A stretch of DNA of 10,340 bases from an uncultured Porphyromonadaceae bacterium (lineage in GTDB: Bacteria; Bacteroidota; Bacteroidia; Bacteroidales; Muribaculaceae): NCBI GenBank assembly GCA_947175225.1, contig CAMWLX010000089.1, forward strand, positions 1 to 10,340, in the 5' to 3' direction. The position numbers and the translations under genes were made by a program. Shown here one piece after another: positions 1 to 5,313 of the stretch; the first letter of the stretch is position 1, and each line of letters opens with the position of its first letter. A model generated the notes under the pieces. That model saw nothing but the letters and a program-made list of their open reading frames with translations. It had not been told where the DNA came from and did no database searches.

Positions 1-780
1 ATGATAAATGAAGACAATTTTGATGAAGGTCTCAATATTGAGGAATTGTCAAAAACAAACAAAGTAGTAAAAGCTCTTAAGGAGTTGTCAGAAGCACTGG
101 GTGAAGAATATGAGCATACTCAGGAATTAAGTGATTATATAAGTGAAATTGGTATCTACAAAGTAGAACCAGATGTAATAACCCTTCAAGAAGCTGTCAA
201 TCATAGTCGTAGACGAGTAGATCGTATAGGCGATAGAATACGAAAGCATGATGATCGTACAGAGAAAAGCATAAAAGAATTCCTATCTTCAACCTATAAT
301 ATGTCTGAAATAGGGATTGTATTTCACAGGTTGAATTACCCACAAGATTATCAGTGGATAGAGTATGATCAATTTATAATTCCTTTTACTTATGAGGGAA
401 GTTGCAGTATTGCTATTGGTTGCCATGAATCCGATTACAGAGAAATAGATTTGCAGGACTATGAAACTTGGCCCGTGTATGATGTCAACAACGTAGATAT
501 TGATGTGGAGTGTGAGGTTAATTTTCAGCAACTCTTGAAAGAATTCAAAGAAAATATTGGAATTGGAAGAAGATCTATAGATTACATAGATGTTGGTTTA
601 AGAATACCTTATTCCCAGCTTTCGAAAGCATCGTCTTATGAAATCCGTTTGATTGATTTTTTACGTCAACTTAACTATACCCCAAGAGTCTCAGTTTGTA
701 TCTTCAAAAATGATAATCAACTAATAGATAGAGCTACATTCTTTTTGACGTACATTACTATCCATAAATATTCAGAATAA
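1..780 (+). CDS. Uncharacterised protein, 259 aa (possibly partial at 5' end)
   Basis: I do not recognise this protein. The frame opens at the first base of the window with ATG, so the true start may lie upstream and cannot be judged. Residues 1-50 are acidic and helical-looking. Residues 65-95 are rich in Arg, Lys and Asp (several RRR/RIR/KHD clusters) and may form a charged helix or coiled coil. Residues about 100-175 look beta-rich and hold aromatic and acidic residues. The C-terminal part (175-255) mixes helices and strands and ends in a hydrophobic stretch (FFLTYITI, 247-254). No signal peptide or clear membrane helix is visible. Codon use is AT-rich, with many ATA and AGA codons, unlike the metabolic genes further right, which suggests accessory or acquired DNA. 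The next gene follows after 67 bp on the same strand and may work with it. The long open frame and uninterrupted composition make it a likely real gene; the function is unknown. Confidence 0.7.
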   Translation: MINEDNFDEGLNIEELSKTNKVVKALKELSEALGEEYEHTQELSDYISEIGIYKVEPDVITLQEAVNHSRRRVDRIGDRIRKHDDRTEKSIKEFLSSTYNMSEIGIVFHRLNYPQDYQWIEYDQFIIPFTYEGSCSIAIGCHESDYREIDLQDYETWPVYDVNNVDIDVECEVNFQQLLKEFKENIGIGRRSIDYIDVGLRIPYSQLSKASSYEIRLIDFLRQLNYTPRVSVCIFKNDNQLIDRATFFLTYITIHKYSE

Positions 781-798
781 TAATCTATCAAGATATTA

Positions 799-830
799 TT
801 TTCTATTTCGGCATATAGAAGGTATCTTTG
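799..830 (+). promoter_or_regulatory. Candidate Bacteroidetes promoter for the gene at 848
   Basis: TATCTTTG at 823-830 matches the Bacteroidetes -7 consensus TAnnTTTG. TTTT at 799-802 sits 20 nt upstream, where TTTG is expected. Transcription would start near 835-840, giving a very short A-rich leader before the ATG at 848. The -33 element is imperfect and the site is close to the start codon, so this is a moderate call. If real, the gene at 848 can be expressed separately from the gene at 1. Confidence 0.4.
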
Positions 831-847
831 CTGAAAATTAAAAAAAA

Positions 848-1780
848 ATGGCAAGACAACAAAAATTTCCAATACCAACTGTAGATAAGGAGATTCCTTA
901 TGATAAGGATGGATTTATCCAATGGTGTGTCAGAGAGTCAGGATTGACGGATGCTACTGCTAAGAAATATGCAGCGGATGTCAAGACTGCCTATCTGACA
1001 GTATTTGAAGAAAACAATCTTTTCGAGGATATAGAGGAGGCTTTTACTACAATGTCAATGGATGAGTTCCCGGAAGACTGGAGACAGATAGTGACAAAAG
1101 ATTCATTGCTTGTAGATAAATTGGCTGATATTGAGGACGCATATGAGTTATTGCTTGATCATATATATGAACTTGACGCAATAGATGAGTATGGAGACAT
1201 CTATATCGAGACTTCCACGGGAGAAGAGGTCTCTTTGCCCAAAAAGGAGTGGCTGAGGGCATTCCGTGCTTATGCCAATTATATTCGGTGGAGAATAAAT
1301 GACATCAGTAGCAGAGTCTCTTTTCCAAGGTTGCCATTTGCTAAAGAGGAATTTGTCAGTATCCCTTTATCGGGGCAGTTTTCACAATATTTGAAGAGCC
1401 TTCATAAGAAACAATCACCGGAGTGGAAGCCTCGTGATAGCAGAAGGAAGAATTCATACCAGGGGGAAAGTGGAACATATTCGTGGATTTCCCGTCTCAC
1501 GAAATTGTATAATAACATATTAATAACAAAGATCCCATCAAGAGTATTGACCCATCTGGATTGGTTGCTCCGCAATAAGAAATGTTTCTGGAGTGATAAA
1601 GATAAGGAGCGACTTTTTAATTGCATTGATTATGCAAGGAAGGGTAATGATTATAAGGATATCTCAGAAAATGATTATAGCTCAGGAAGGAGGGCCTTGG
1701 AGTTATATTTTGATTTCATGAAGGCTTATTCCGAAGATCCGGATCGATATCAGCCAGAACCTAAGATCCGGAAACGATGA
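848..1780 (+). CDS. Uncharacterised protein, 310 aa, with integrase SAM-like-looking helical segments
   Basis: I do not recognise the family. Residues 22-55 (GFIQWC, then TAKKYAADVKTAY) resemble the first helices of the core-binding or SAM-like domains of tyrosine recombinases and of some restriction-associated proteins. A similar pattern recurs near the C-terminus at 276-293 (SSGRRALELYFDFMKAY). No recombinase catalytic domain (R...HxxR...Y) follows, so it is not an integrase. The first half is acidic (55-125). The centre (185-205) is a basic, Ser/Lys/Arg-rich linker. The last residues are basic (KIRKR). No signal peptide or membrane segment is seen. The ATG at 848 follows an unbroken A-run with no Shine-Dalgarno, which is normal for this phylum. 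It lies 67 bp after the gene ending at 780 and only 28 bp from the end of the convergent transposase gene. A role in DNA binding or a defence or restriction module is possible but unproven. Confidence 0.75.
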   Translation: MARQQKFPIPTVDKEIPYDKDGFIQWCVRESGLTDATAKKYAADVKTAYLTVFEENNLFEDIEEAFTTMSMDEFPEDWRQIVTKDSLLVDKLADIEDAYELLLDHIYELDAIDEYGDIYIETSTGEEVSLPKKEWLRAFRAYANYIRWRINDISSRVSFPRLPFAKEEFVSIPLSGQFSQYLKSLHKKQSPEWKPRDSRRKNSYQGESGTYSWISRLTKLYNNILITKIPSRVLTHLDWLLRNKKCFWSDKDKERLFNCIDYARKGNDYKDISENDYSSGRRALELYFDFMKAYSEDPDRYQPEPKIRKR

Positions 1781-1808
1781 AATCAACTGTTCGCCGTCAG
1801 AATCAGTC

Positions 1809-2615
1809 TTACCTTTGGGTGAGGGTCATGCGCTCTGTGGGATGGGAGGCTATCCAATGGGCTAAGGCATTTAGGGATAGGCAGTGGCTTCGGCTGATGA
1901 GTGGGGAGATGAGAACGCCTTGCGTCCGTATGGCTTCTTCCCATGCGAATTCGTATCGCTTTCTCTCTTCATCGGAATATCTGCTGCTTACTACGGCTGG
2001 GGCTATGATTGGATGCTTCAATAATTGGAAATTGCCGTAGAAGTCCATTTCCTTGTCGAGGATTCTGACACGGTGGGCTCTGCTGAATAATTCCGGATGG
2101 TTCATTACGGTCAGTCGGCGACGGGGATTGTCAGAGATATAGCGGGAGAATCTTTCGGTCATCGCATCATCGAAGGAGATCTTGTCATTGAATTTTTGGG
2201 AAAAGAGGGAGAGATTAGGGTCAGTTCTGAATCTTTCGTGCCAGAGCGCTGTGGATTGCGCTTTTAGATATGCTACATAATGACCTAAATCTCTGGGGAG
2301 CCATTCTTTCACTCTCCATAGTAGATGGATATGATCGGGCATTATTACGTGATTTAGAATCTCAAATTCCGGCATTTGGCTAATATCCTGGATATTTGAA
2401 TCTATGACTTCTCCAATTGGAGTCAGGATTGTGTGCGGAGGATTTATGGAGGAGCGAATATCTCCGGCAAGGTATGAGAAATTGGGAATATTATCTCCCT
2501 TATTGAATGAAATCATATAATAGCCCGGAGCCTTGTAGTTGTGGAATCTTGCTCTTCGGCAATTATGGGGTATATGGGGATGGAAGTAATGAGGGGGAGG
2601 ATTTTCTGGTTTCAT
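1809..2615 (-). CDS. REP-associated tyrosine transposase (RAYT), Y1/HUH family, 268 aa
   Basis: This is a single-strand DNA transposase of the IS200/IS605-related Y1 type that cuts DNA through a tyrosine and a metal-binding HUH motif. MPDHIHLLW at 92-100 contains the HUH histidines H95 and H97. The RYISDNPRR segment (158-166) corresponds to the helix with the catalytic tyrosine, here Y159, followed by the N-P of the usual YI..NP motif. Both parts of the active site are therefore present. RAYTs are usually 150-250 aa; the tail after residue 200 is longer than in many members. There is no second ORF and no recognisable insertion-sequence ends. Instead a long palindrome lies 26 bp upstream of the start, the arrangement expected of RAYTs that process REP-type palindromes. 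Its 3' end faces the gene ending at 1780 with 28 bp between and no clear terminator. RAYTs are typically domesticated single-copy genes; activity here is inference. Confidence 0.88.
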   Translation of the reverse strand: MKPENPPPHYFHPHIPHNCRRARFHNYKAPGYYMISFNKGDNIPNFSYLAGDIRSSINPPHTILTPIGEVIDSNIQDISQMPEFEILNHVIMPDHIHLLWRVKEWLPRDLGHYVAYLKAQSTALWHERFRTDPNLSLFSQKFNDKISFDDAMTERFSRYISDNPRRRLTVMNHPELFSRAHRVRILDKEMDFYGNFQLLKHPIIAPAVVSSRYSDEERKRYEFAWEEAIRTQGVLISPLISRSHCLSLNALAHWIASHPTERMTLTQR

Positions 2616-2641
2616 GGTATTGAATTTAGTGTTTTCTTTGG

Positions 2642-2688
2642 GTTTCGGACTGCGTCCTCAACACAGTGCTGAGAACGCAGTCCGAAAC
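2642..2688. repeat. 47-bp REP-like palindrome beside the RAYT gene
   Basis: Positions 2642-2655 pair perfectly with 2675-2688 (14 bp, with GGACTGCGT at the core). Inside, 2657-2660 pairs with 2670-2673, and 2662-2663 with 2667-2668. Only two mismatched positions interrupt an otherwise full palindrome centred at 2665. It lies between the SIMPL gene and the RAYT start, 26 bp upstream of the latter. A partner half copy at 4898-4924 matches 2642-2668 at 26 of 27 positions. Size, location and reuse fit a REP/BIME-like substrate of the adjacent RAYT. On the plus strand it is followed by a T-rich stretch (2694-2700) and could also act as a transcription stop, although no gene reads toward it on that strand. 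Confidence 0.75.
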
Positions 2689-2749
2689 TGATATTTTTTT
2701 TATGCATAATCCTGGATGCTTAGATAGTTTAGGCTATATCGGGAGGGGA

Positions 2750-3436
2750 TTAGTCTTCGAGGTAGTAGACGATGGTGGTGACTACGCGGACTTTCTTGAG
2801 GTAGGGGGTGCTGGAGTCGGAGTCGTCGATGGAGAATTGTCCTTGGTGGGCGTTCTTGATCTTGCCTACTCGGCTGTCGCTGTCGGCGGCAAATTGGGCT
2901 GCTGCGTCGCGGGCTGCCTTTGTGGCTTCCCCTATCATTTCGGGTTTGATGGCATTGAGACCGGTGAATTGATAGTTGATGTAGGAGTTGGAGAAGGCTA
3001 TTCCCTCTTTCAGCAGTTCGGACTGCCGGTTGAGGAGTTCACGCACTTTGTCTACCTTCTTTGTGGTGACAGTCACGGTGCTATTGATGGAGTAGTTGTA
3101 ATTGAAATTTGAGGAGCGGTATTGGTTTGACTCGGCATTGTATGTGTCAGGGGGATTTATGGAGATTTCATCGCGTCCTATGCCATTAGATGTCAGGAAT
3201 TTGATAATTATCTCGTTGTTGCTGCTCACTTGATTGTAGAGGGATGCCAGATCATTGCCGGCTACGGAGTAGGATATGGGCCAGGTGACGAGATCGGCTG
3301 GGACTTCGCGTTCGGCGAGGCCTTTGACTGTCACTTCACGGTCGCGGAAGGCGATGTTGTCGATGCCGGCTTTTAGGCAAAGCCCTAAGATGACTATAGC
3401 TACTGCTATTAGGGCGGCTGAGATGTATTTATTCAT
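2750..3436 (-). CDS. SIMPL domain-containing (DUF541) membrane-anchored protein, 228 aa
   Basis: The N-terminus (MNKYISAALIAVAIVILGLC) is one hydrophobic helix, residues about 4-24, acting as an uncleaved anchor or signal. The rest would lie in the periplasm. Residues 34-226 match the SIMPL/DUF541 pattern: an opening strand REVTVKGLAEREVPADLV, a central Y/N-rich strand region (107-125, FNYNYSINSTVTVTT) followed by KKVDKVRELL, a Tyr-rich segment near 150-157, the helix ATKAARDAAAQFA (171-183), and a closing strand VRVVTTIVYYLED. SIMPL proteins occur in oxidative-stress and envelope contexts and in oligomeric periplasmic assemblies, but the biochemical role is not defined for most members. It lies downstream of metY on the same strand, with a hairpin terminator between them, so it may rely on readthrough or a weak promoter of its own. 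No Shine-Dalgarno is evident. Confidence 0.85.
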   Translation of the reverse strand: MNKYISAALIAVAIVILGLCLKAGIDNIAFRDREVTVKGLAEREVPADLVTWPISYSVAGNDLASLYNQVSSNNEIIIKFLTSNGIGRDEISINPPDTYNAESNQYRSSNFNYNYSINSTVTVTTKKVDKVRELLNRQSELLKEGIAFSNSYINYQFTGLNAIKPEMIGEATKAARDAAAQFAADSDSRVGKIKNAHQGQFSIDDSDSSTPYLKKVRVVTTIVYYLED

Positions 3437-3460
3437 AGGCTATAAAAATTAATATTATTG

Positions 3461-3481
3461 GTCTGAGCCGGAGGCTCAGAC
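3461..3481 (-). terminator. Intrinsic terminator after metY
   Basis: A perfect 9-bp GC-rich stem (3461-3469 with 3473-3481) has a 3-nt loop. Read on the minus strand, the stem is followed by an AT-rich tract with a run of T ending in ATTTTT about 20 nt later. It lies 45 bp beyond the metY stop and 25 bp before the SIMPL start, so it probably ends or attenuates metY transcription. The U-tract is not immediately adjacent, so termination may be partial. Confidence 0.55.
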
Positions 3482-3507
3482 ACCGGAACAAACTTACTGC
3501 TTGGATA

Positions 3508-3531
3508 ATTCTCAATTCTCCATTCTCAATT
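3508..3531. repeat. Short direct repeat (14-bp spacing) overlapping the metY stop
   Basis: ATTCTCAATT occurs at 3508-3517 and again at 3522-3531, a 14-bp period. The second copy contains the metY stop codon (3526-3528 on the plus strand), so the last Asn-Asn-stop of MetY is encoded by repeat sequence. It resembles other short AT-rich intergenic repeats in this window. Confidence 0.6.
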
Positions 3532-4806
3532 ATTTAGGGCTTGGTCGAGGTCGGCGATTATGTCTTGGACGTCTTCTATGCCTACGGATAGGCGGACGAG
3601 GTCGGCGGGAACACCGGCTTCGCGGAGCTGTTCGTCGGTAAGCTGGCGATGGGTGTGGCTGGCCGGGTGGAGGACGCAGGTGCGGGCATCTGCTACGTGC
3701 GTAACGATGGCTATGAACTTCAGTTTGTCCATGAATTCAATAGCATCTTCGCGTGTGCCTTTTAGTCCGAAGGAGATTACGCCACAAGTGCCGTTGGGCA
3801 TCTGCTTTTTGGCGAGGTCATAGTATTTATTGCCCTCGAGACCGGCATAGTTGACCCATCCTACTTTTGGATGCTTTTCAAGCCACTGTGCCACTTTCAG
3901 CGCATTCTCACAGTGGCGTGGCATGCGGAGGTGGAGAGTCTCGAGGCCGAGATTGAGGAGGAATGAATTGTGGGGAGAGGGGATTGAGCCGAGGTCGCGC
4001 ATGAGTTGGGCGGTCGCCTTTGTGATGAAGGCAGCCTTGCCAAATGCTTTGGTGTAGGTCAGACCGTGGTATGACTCGTCGGGGGTAGTGAGTCCGGGGA
4101 ATTTCTCTGCGTGAGCTTCCCAGTCGAAGTTTCCGCTGTCTACGATTACTCCGCCTACGCTTGTAGCGTGGCCGTCCATGTATTTGGTAGTGGAGTGTGT
4201 CACTATGTCGGCTCCCCACTCGAAGGGACGGCAGTTGATAGGAGTTGCGAAAGTATTGTCTACGATCAATGGCATTCCATTCTCATGAGCCACTTTTGCA
4301 AATTTTTCGATGTCAAGGATGTCATTGCTTGGGTTTGATATAGTCTCTCCGAAGATAAGCTTAGTATTGGGACGGAATGCCGCTGCTATTTCTTCTTCAG
4401 ATGCATCCGGAGCTACAAATGTACATTCTACACCCATCTTTTTCATAGTCACGGCGAAGAGATTGAATGTGCCTCCATAAATTGCAGATGAGCATACGAA
4501 GTGGTCGCCGGCTGAGCAAAGGTTGAAGACGGCGTAGAAGTTGGCAGCTTGTCCGGAAGATGTAAGGATGGCAGCTACGCCACCTTCGAGTTCTGCAATC
4601 TTTGCAGCTACGGCATCGTTGGTGGGGTTGGCTAGACGGGTATAGAAATAGCCACTCTCCTCAAGGTCGAAGAGACGAGCCATTTGTTCGGATGTGGAAT
4701 ATTTGAATGTAGTGCTCTGTATGATAGGGAGCACTCTGGGCTGGCCGTTCTCCGGTTTCCAGCCGCCTTGGACACAGATAGTGCCGGCGTTTAGATTTTC
4801 TTTCAT
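3526..4806 (-). CDS. metY: O-acetylhomoserine sulfhydrylase (MetY), 426 aa
   Basis: This PLP enzyme of the Cys/Met metabolism family (PF01053) makes homocysteine from O-acetylhomoserine and sulfide in the cytoplasm, and can often act as an O-acetylserine sulfhydrylase. The 426-residue length is typical of MetY and longer than MetB or MetC (about 380-400). Key motifs are intact: YTR at 55-57 (Tyr and Arg for the PLP phosphate of the neighbouring subunit), SSGQAA at 83-88, AIYGGTFNLF at 108-117 with the PLP-stacking Y110, VDNTFATP at 182-189 with D183 for the PLP nitrogen, and STTKYMDGH at 205-213 with K208 as the Schiff-base lysine. The C-terminal HPASHTHRQL and RLSVGIED motifs carry substrate-carboxylate contacts. 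The ATG at 4806 matches the family start. It is divergent from the transsulfuration pair at 5314-7754, so two routes to homocysteine flank one control region. Promoter-like sites at 4863-4894 and 4931-4962 precede it, and 9-bp repeats lie in the leader. Confidence 0.95.
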   Translation of the reverse strand: MKENLNAGTICVQGGWKPENGQPRVLPIIQSTTFKYSTSEQMARLFDLEESGYFYTRLANPTNDAVAAKIAELEGGVAAILTSSGQAANFYAVFNLCSAGDHFVCSSAIYGGTFNLFAVTMKKMGVECTFVAPDASEEEIAAAFRPNTKLIFGETISNPSNDILDIEKFAKVAHENGMPLIVDNTFATPINCRPFEWGADIVTHSTTKYMDGHATSVGGVIVDSGNFDWEAHAEKFPGLTTPDESYHGLTYTKAFGKAAFITKATAQLMRDLGSIPSPHNSFLLNLGLETLHLRMPRHCENALKVAQWLEKHPKVGWVNYAGLEGNKYYDLAKKQMPNGTCGVISFGLKGTREDAIEFMDKLKFIAIVTHVADARTCVLHPASHTHRQLTDEQLREAGVPADLVRLSVGIEDVQDIIADLDQALNN

Positions 4807-4816
4807 TTTTTAGAAT

Positions 4817-4852
4817 AATAGGCCTAATAGGGCGAATAGGGCTAATAAGATT
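4817..4852 (-). repeat. 9-bp tandem repeat in the metY leader (4 units)
   Basis: Four consecutive 9-mers on the plus strand start with AATA: AATAGGCCT, AATAGGGCG, AATAGGGCT and a degenerate AATAAGATT. Read in the sense of metY, the consensus is AGCCCTATT. The repeat lies between the predicted transcription start and the ATG, so it would be in the 5' leader. The same unit (AGCCCTATA) recurs in the same sense before the MalY/PatB gene at 6513-6548. Confidence 0.75.
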
Positions 4853-4862
4853 TATTTTTTTG

Positions 4863-4894
4863 CAAAATTAGATAAAAAAGGGGAGATATGCAAA
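4863..4894 (-). promoter_or_regulatory. Bacteroidetes-type promoter of metY
   Basis: On the minus strand, TTTG (4891-4894) is followed after 20 nt by TAATTTTG (4863-4870), an exact match to the TTTG and TAnnTTTG elements of the Bacteroidetes primary sigma factor, with normal spacing. The transcript would start near 4855, giving a leader of about 50 nt that includes the 9-bp repeats. The half palindrome at 4898-4924 begins only 3 bp upstream of the -33 element. Confidence 0.75.
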
Positions 4895-4897
4895 AGA

Positions 4898-4924
4898 GTT
4901 TCGGACTGCGTCTTCAACACAGTG
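4898..4924. repeat. Half copy of the RAYT-associated palindrome
   Basis: These 27 bp match 2642-2668 of the full palindrome with one difference (T at 4913 for C at 2657). The matching arm of the stem is absent: after 4924 the sequence turns into an unrelated AT-rich stretch. It is thus a solo half-site, directly abutting the metY promoter. It supports the idea that the palindrome is a dispersed repeat and not just a local terminator. Confidence 0.75.
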
Positions 4925-4930
4925 AGTTGA

Positions 4931-4962
4931 CAAAATTAATCAAATATTTTTTATTCTGCAAG
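4931..4962 (-). promoter_or_regulatory. Second, weaker leftward promoter candidate upstream of metY
   Basis: On the minus strand, CTTG (4959-4962) lies 20 nt before TAATTTTG (4931-4938). The -7 element is exact and the -33 element differs from TTTG by one base. If used, the transcript would run through the half palindrome and the nearer promoter into metY. AT-rich sequence makes chance matches more likely, hence low confidence. Confidence 0.35.
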
Positions 4963-5035
4963 AAAAATGAAACAAAATAATTCAACTTAGTCAAAAGCGG
5001 GGTGTTATAATTATGAAACCCGAACAAAGAGCATA

Positions 5036-5160
5036 TCCCGGTCAGAAGAAGTTTTGCCTACTTCGCCATCTCCGATTTCGGGAATCGTCCTTATTGTGAC
5101 ACTCACTTCTGCCATTGCATTTGGTGCAATGGATTATAAGGACATCGGAGCATGGCCGGA
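5036..5160. other. Strongly self-complementary block, candidate structured RNA or repeat element
   Basis: Nested pairings are seen directly. 5065-5076 pairs with 5144-5156 (12 bp, one bulged C at 5151). Adjacent to it, 5087-5094 pairs with 5136-5143 (8 bp, perfect). Inside that, 5112-5119 pairs with 5125-5132 (8 bp, 5-nt loop). A 5-bp hairpin (5048-5052 with 5060-5064) abuts the outer stem, and 5038-5040 can pair with 5157-5159. This is far more base pairing than expected in about 125 bp, and the block is richer in G+C than its flanks. I cannot match it to a known riboswitch or RNA class. It lies outside the predicted leaders of both flanking genes, so it may be an independent small RNA on either strand or a palindromic repeat element. 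Short open frames cross it but none has a convincing start. Confidence 0.5.
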
Positions 5161-5167
5161 ATAATTT

Positions 5168-5201
5168 ATAATGCATAATTCATAATGCATAATTCATAAT
5201 G
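5168..5201. repeat. 14-bp tandem repeat, about 2.4 units
   Basis: Unit ATAATGCATAATTC occurs at 5168-5181 and 5182-5195, followed by a partial third copy to 5201. A 17-bp part (5177-5193) is identical to 6477-6493 at the end of the 5314 gene. Such short AT-rich intergenic repeats are common in gut Bacteroidales; function unknown. Confidence 0.7.
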
Positions 5202-5223
5202 GACGATAGTTAGTGATAGGCTG

Positions 5224-5257
5224 ATTAGTCGGGATGGACTAATTGGTCAATTTTTTT
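5224..5257 (+). terminator. Weak hairpin plus T-run before the 5314 promoter
   Basis: ATTAGTC (5224-5230) pairs with GACTAAT (5237-5243), followed seven bases later by T x7 (5251-5257). The stem is short and AT-rich, so as an intrinsic terminator it is weak. It would be the natural end of a rightward transcript from the self-complementary block. The T-run also forms part of the -33 element of the next promoter. Confidence 0.25.
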
Positions 5258-5285
5258 GTAGATTCGGCATAAAATACTAATTTTG
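5255..5285 (+). promoter_or_regulatory. Bacteroidetes-type promoter of the MetB-like/MalY pair
   Basis: TTTG at 5255-5258 and TAATTTTG at 5278-5285 are exact matches to the two Bacteroidetes promoter elements, with a 19-nt spacer. The start point would be near 5290-5294, leaving a leader of only about 20 nt. That is too short for a riboswitch and places the structured block outside the mRNA. The same -7 octamer is used by the metY promoter. Confidence 0.75.
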
Positions 5286-5313
5286 CATCTTAAAAATCAA
5301 AATAAGGAAAAAG

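Larger units (their letters stand above)
4807..5313. other. 507-bp divergent intergenic region between metY and the MetB-like gene
   Basis: From left to right it holds 9-bp repeats in the metY leader (4817-4852), a metY promoter (4863-4894), a half palindrome of the RAYT type (4898-4924), a second weak leftward promoter (4931-4962), an AT-rich stretch to about 5010, a GC-richer self-complementary block (5036-5160), a 14-bp tandem repeat (5168-5201), a small hairpin with a T-run (5224-5257), and the promoter of the 5314 gene (5255-5285). I see no convincing protein gene. The predicted transcript starts leave the self-complementary block outside both metabolic leaders. Confidence 0.7.

Noticed and set aside
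1809..2615. Loss of the catalytic tyrosine in the transposase because FND appears at residues 142-144 where relatives often have Y.
   Set aside because: In RAYTs the nucleophilic tyrosine lies in the YI..NP helix, matched here by Y159, so the active site looks complete.
2642..2700. Palindrome read as an ordinary rightward intrinsic terminator (stem followed by T x7).
   Set aside because: No plus-strand gene reads into it, its stem is much longer than needed, and a near-identical half copy exists elsewhere. Terminator activity may be incidental.
2666..3112. Plus-strand open frame of 148 codons opposite the SIMPL gene.
   Set aside because: It begins inside the palindrome and its Gly/Val-rich product is the mirror of the SIMPL coding sequence, with no independent evidence.
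4991..5164. Short open frame through the structured block with a hydrophobic stretch, and a 28-codon ATG frame at 5013.
   Set aside because: The longer frame has no ATG and no ribosome site. The ATG frame stops at 5097-5099. The base pairing explains the sequence constraint better.
5168..5201. CRISPR-like array.
   Set aside because: The units are 14 bp, contiguous and without spacers; it is a simple tandem repeat.
5013..5313. SAM-type riboswitch upstream of the MetB-like gene (GAAACCC motif near 5015).
   Set aside because: Only a short fragment resembles the S-box core, the remaining conserved segments are absent, and the predicted promoter at 5255-5285 leaves a leader of about 20 nt.
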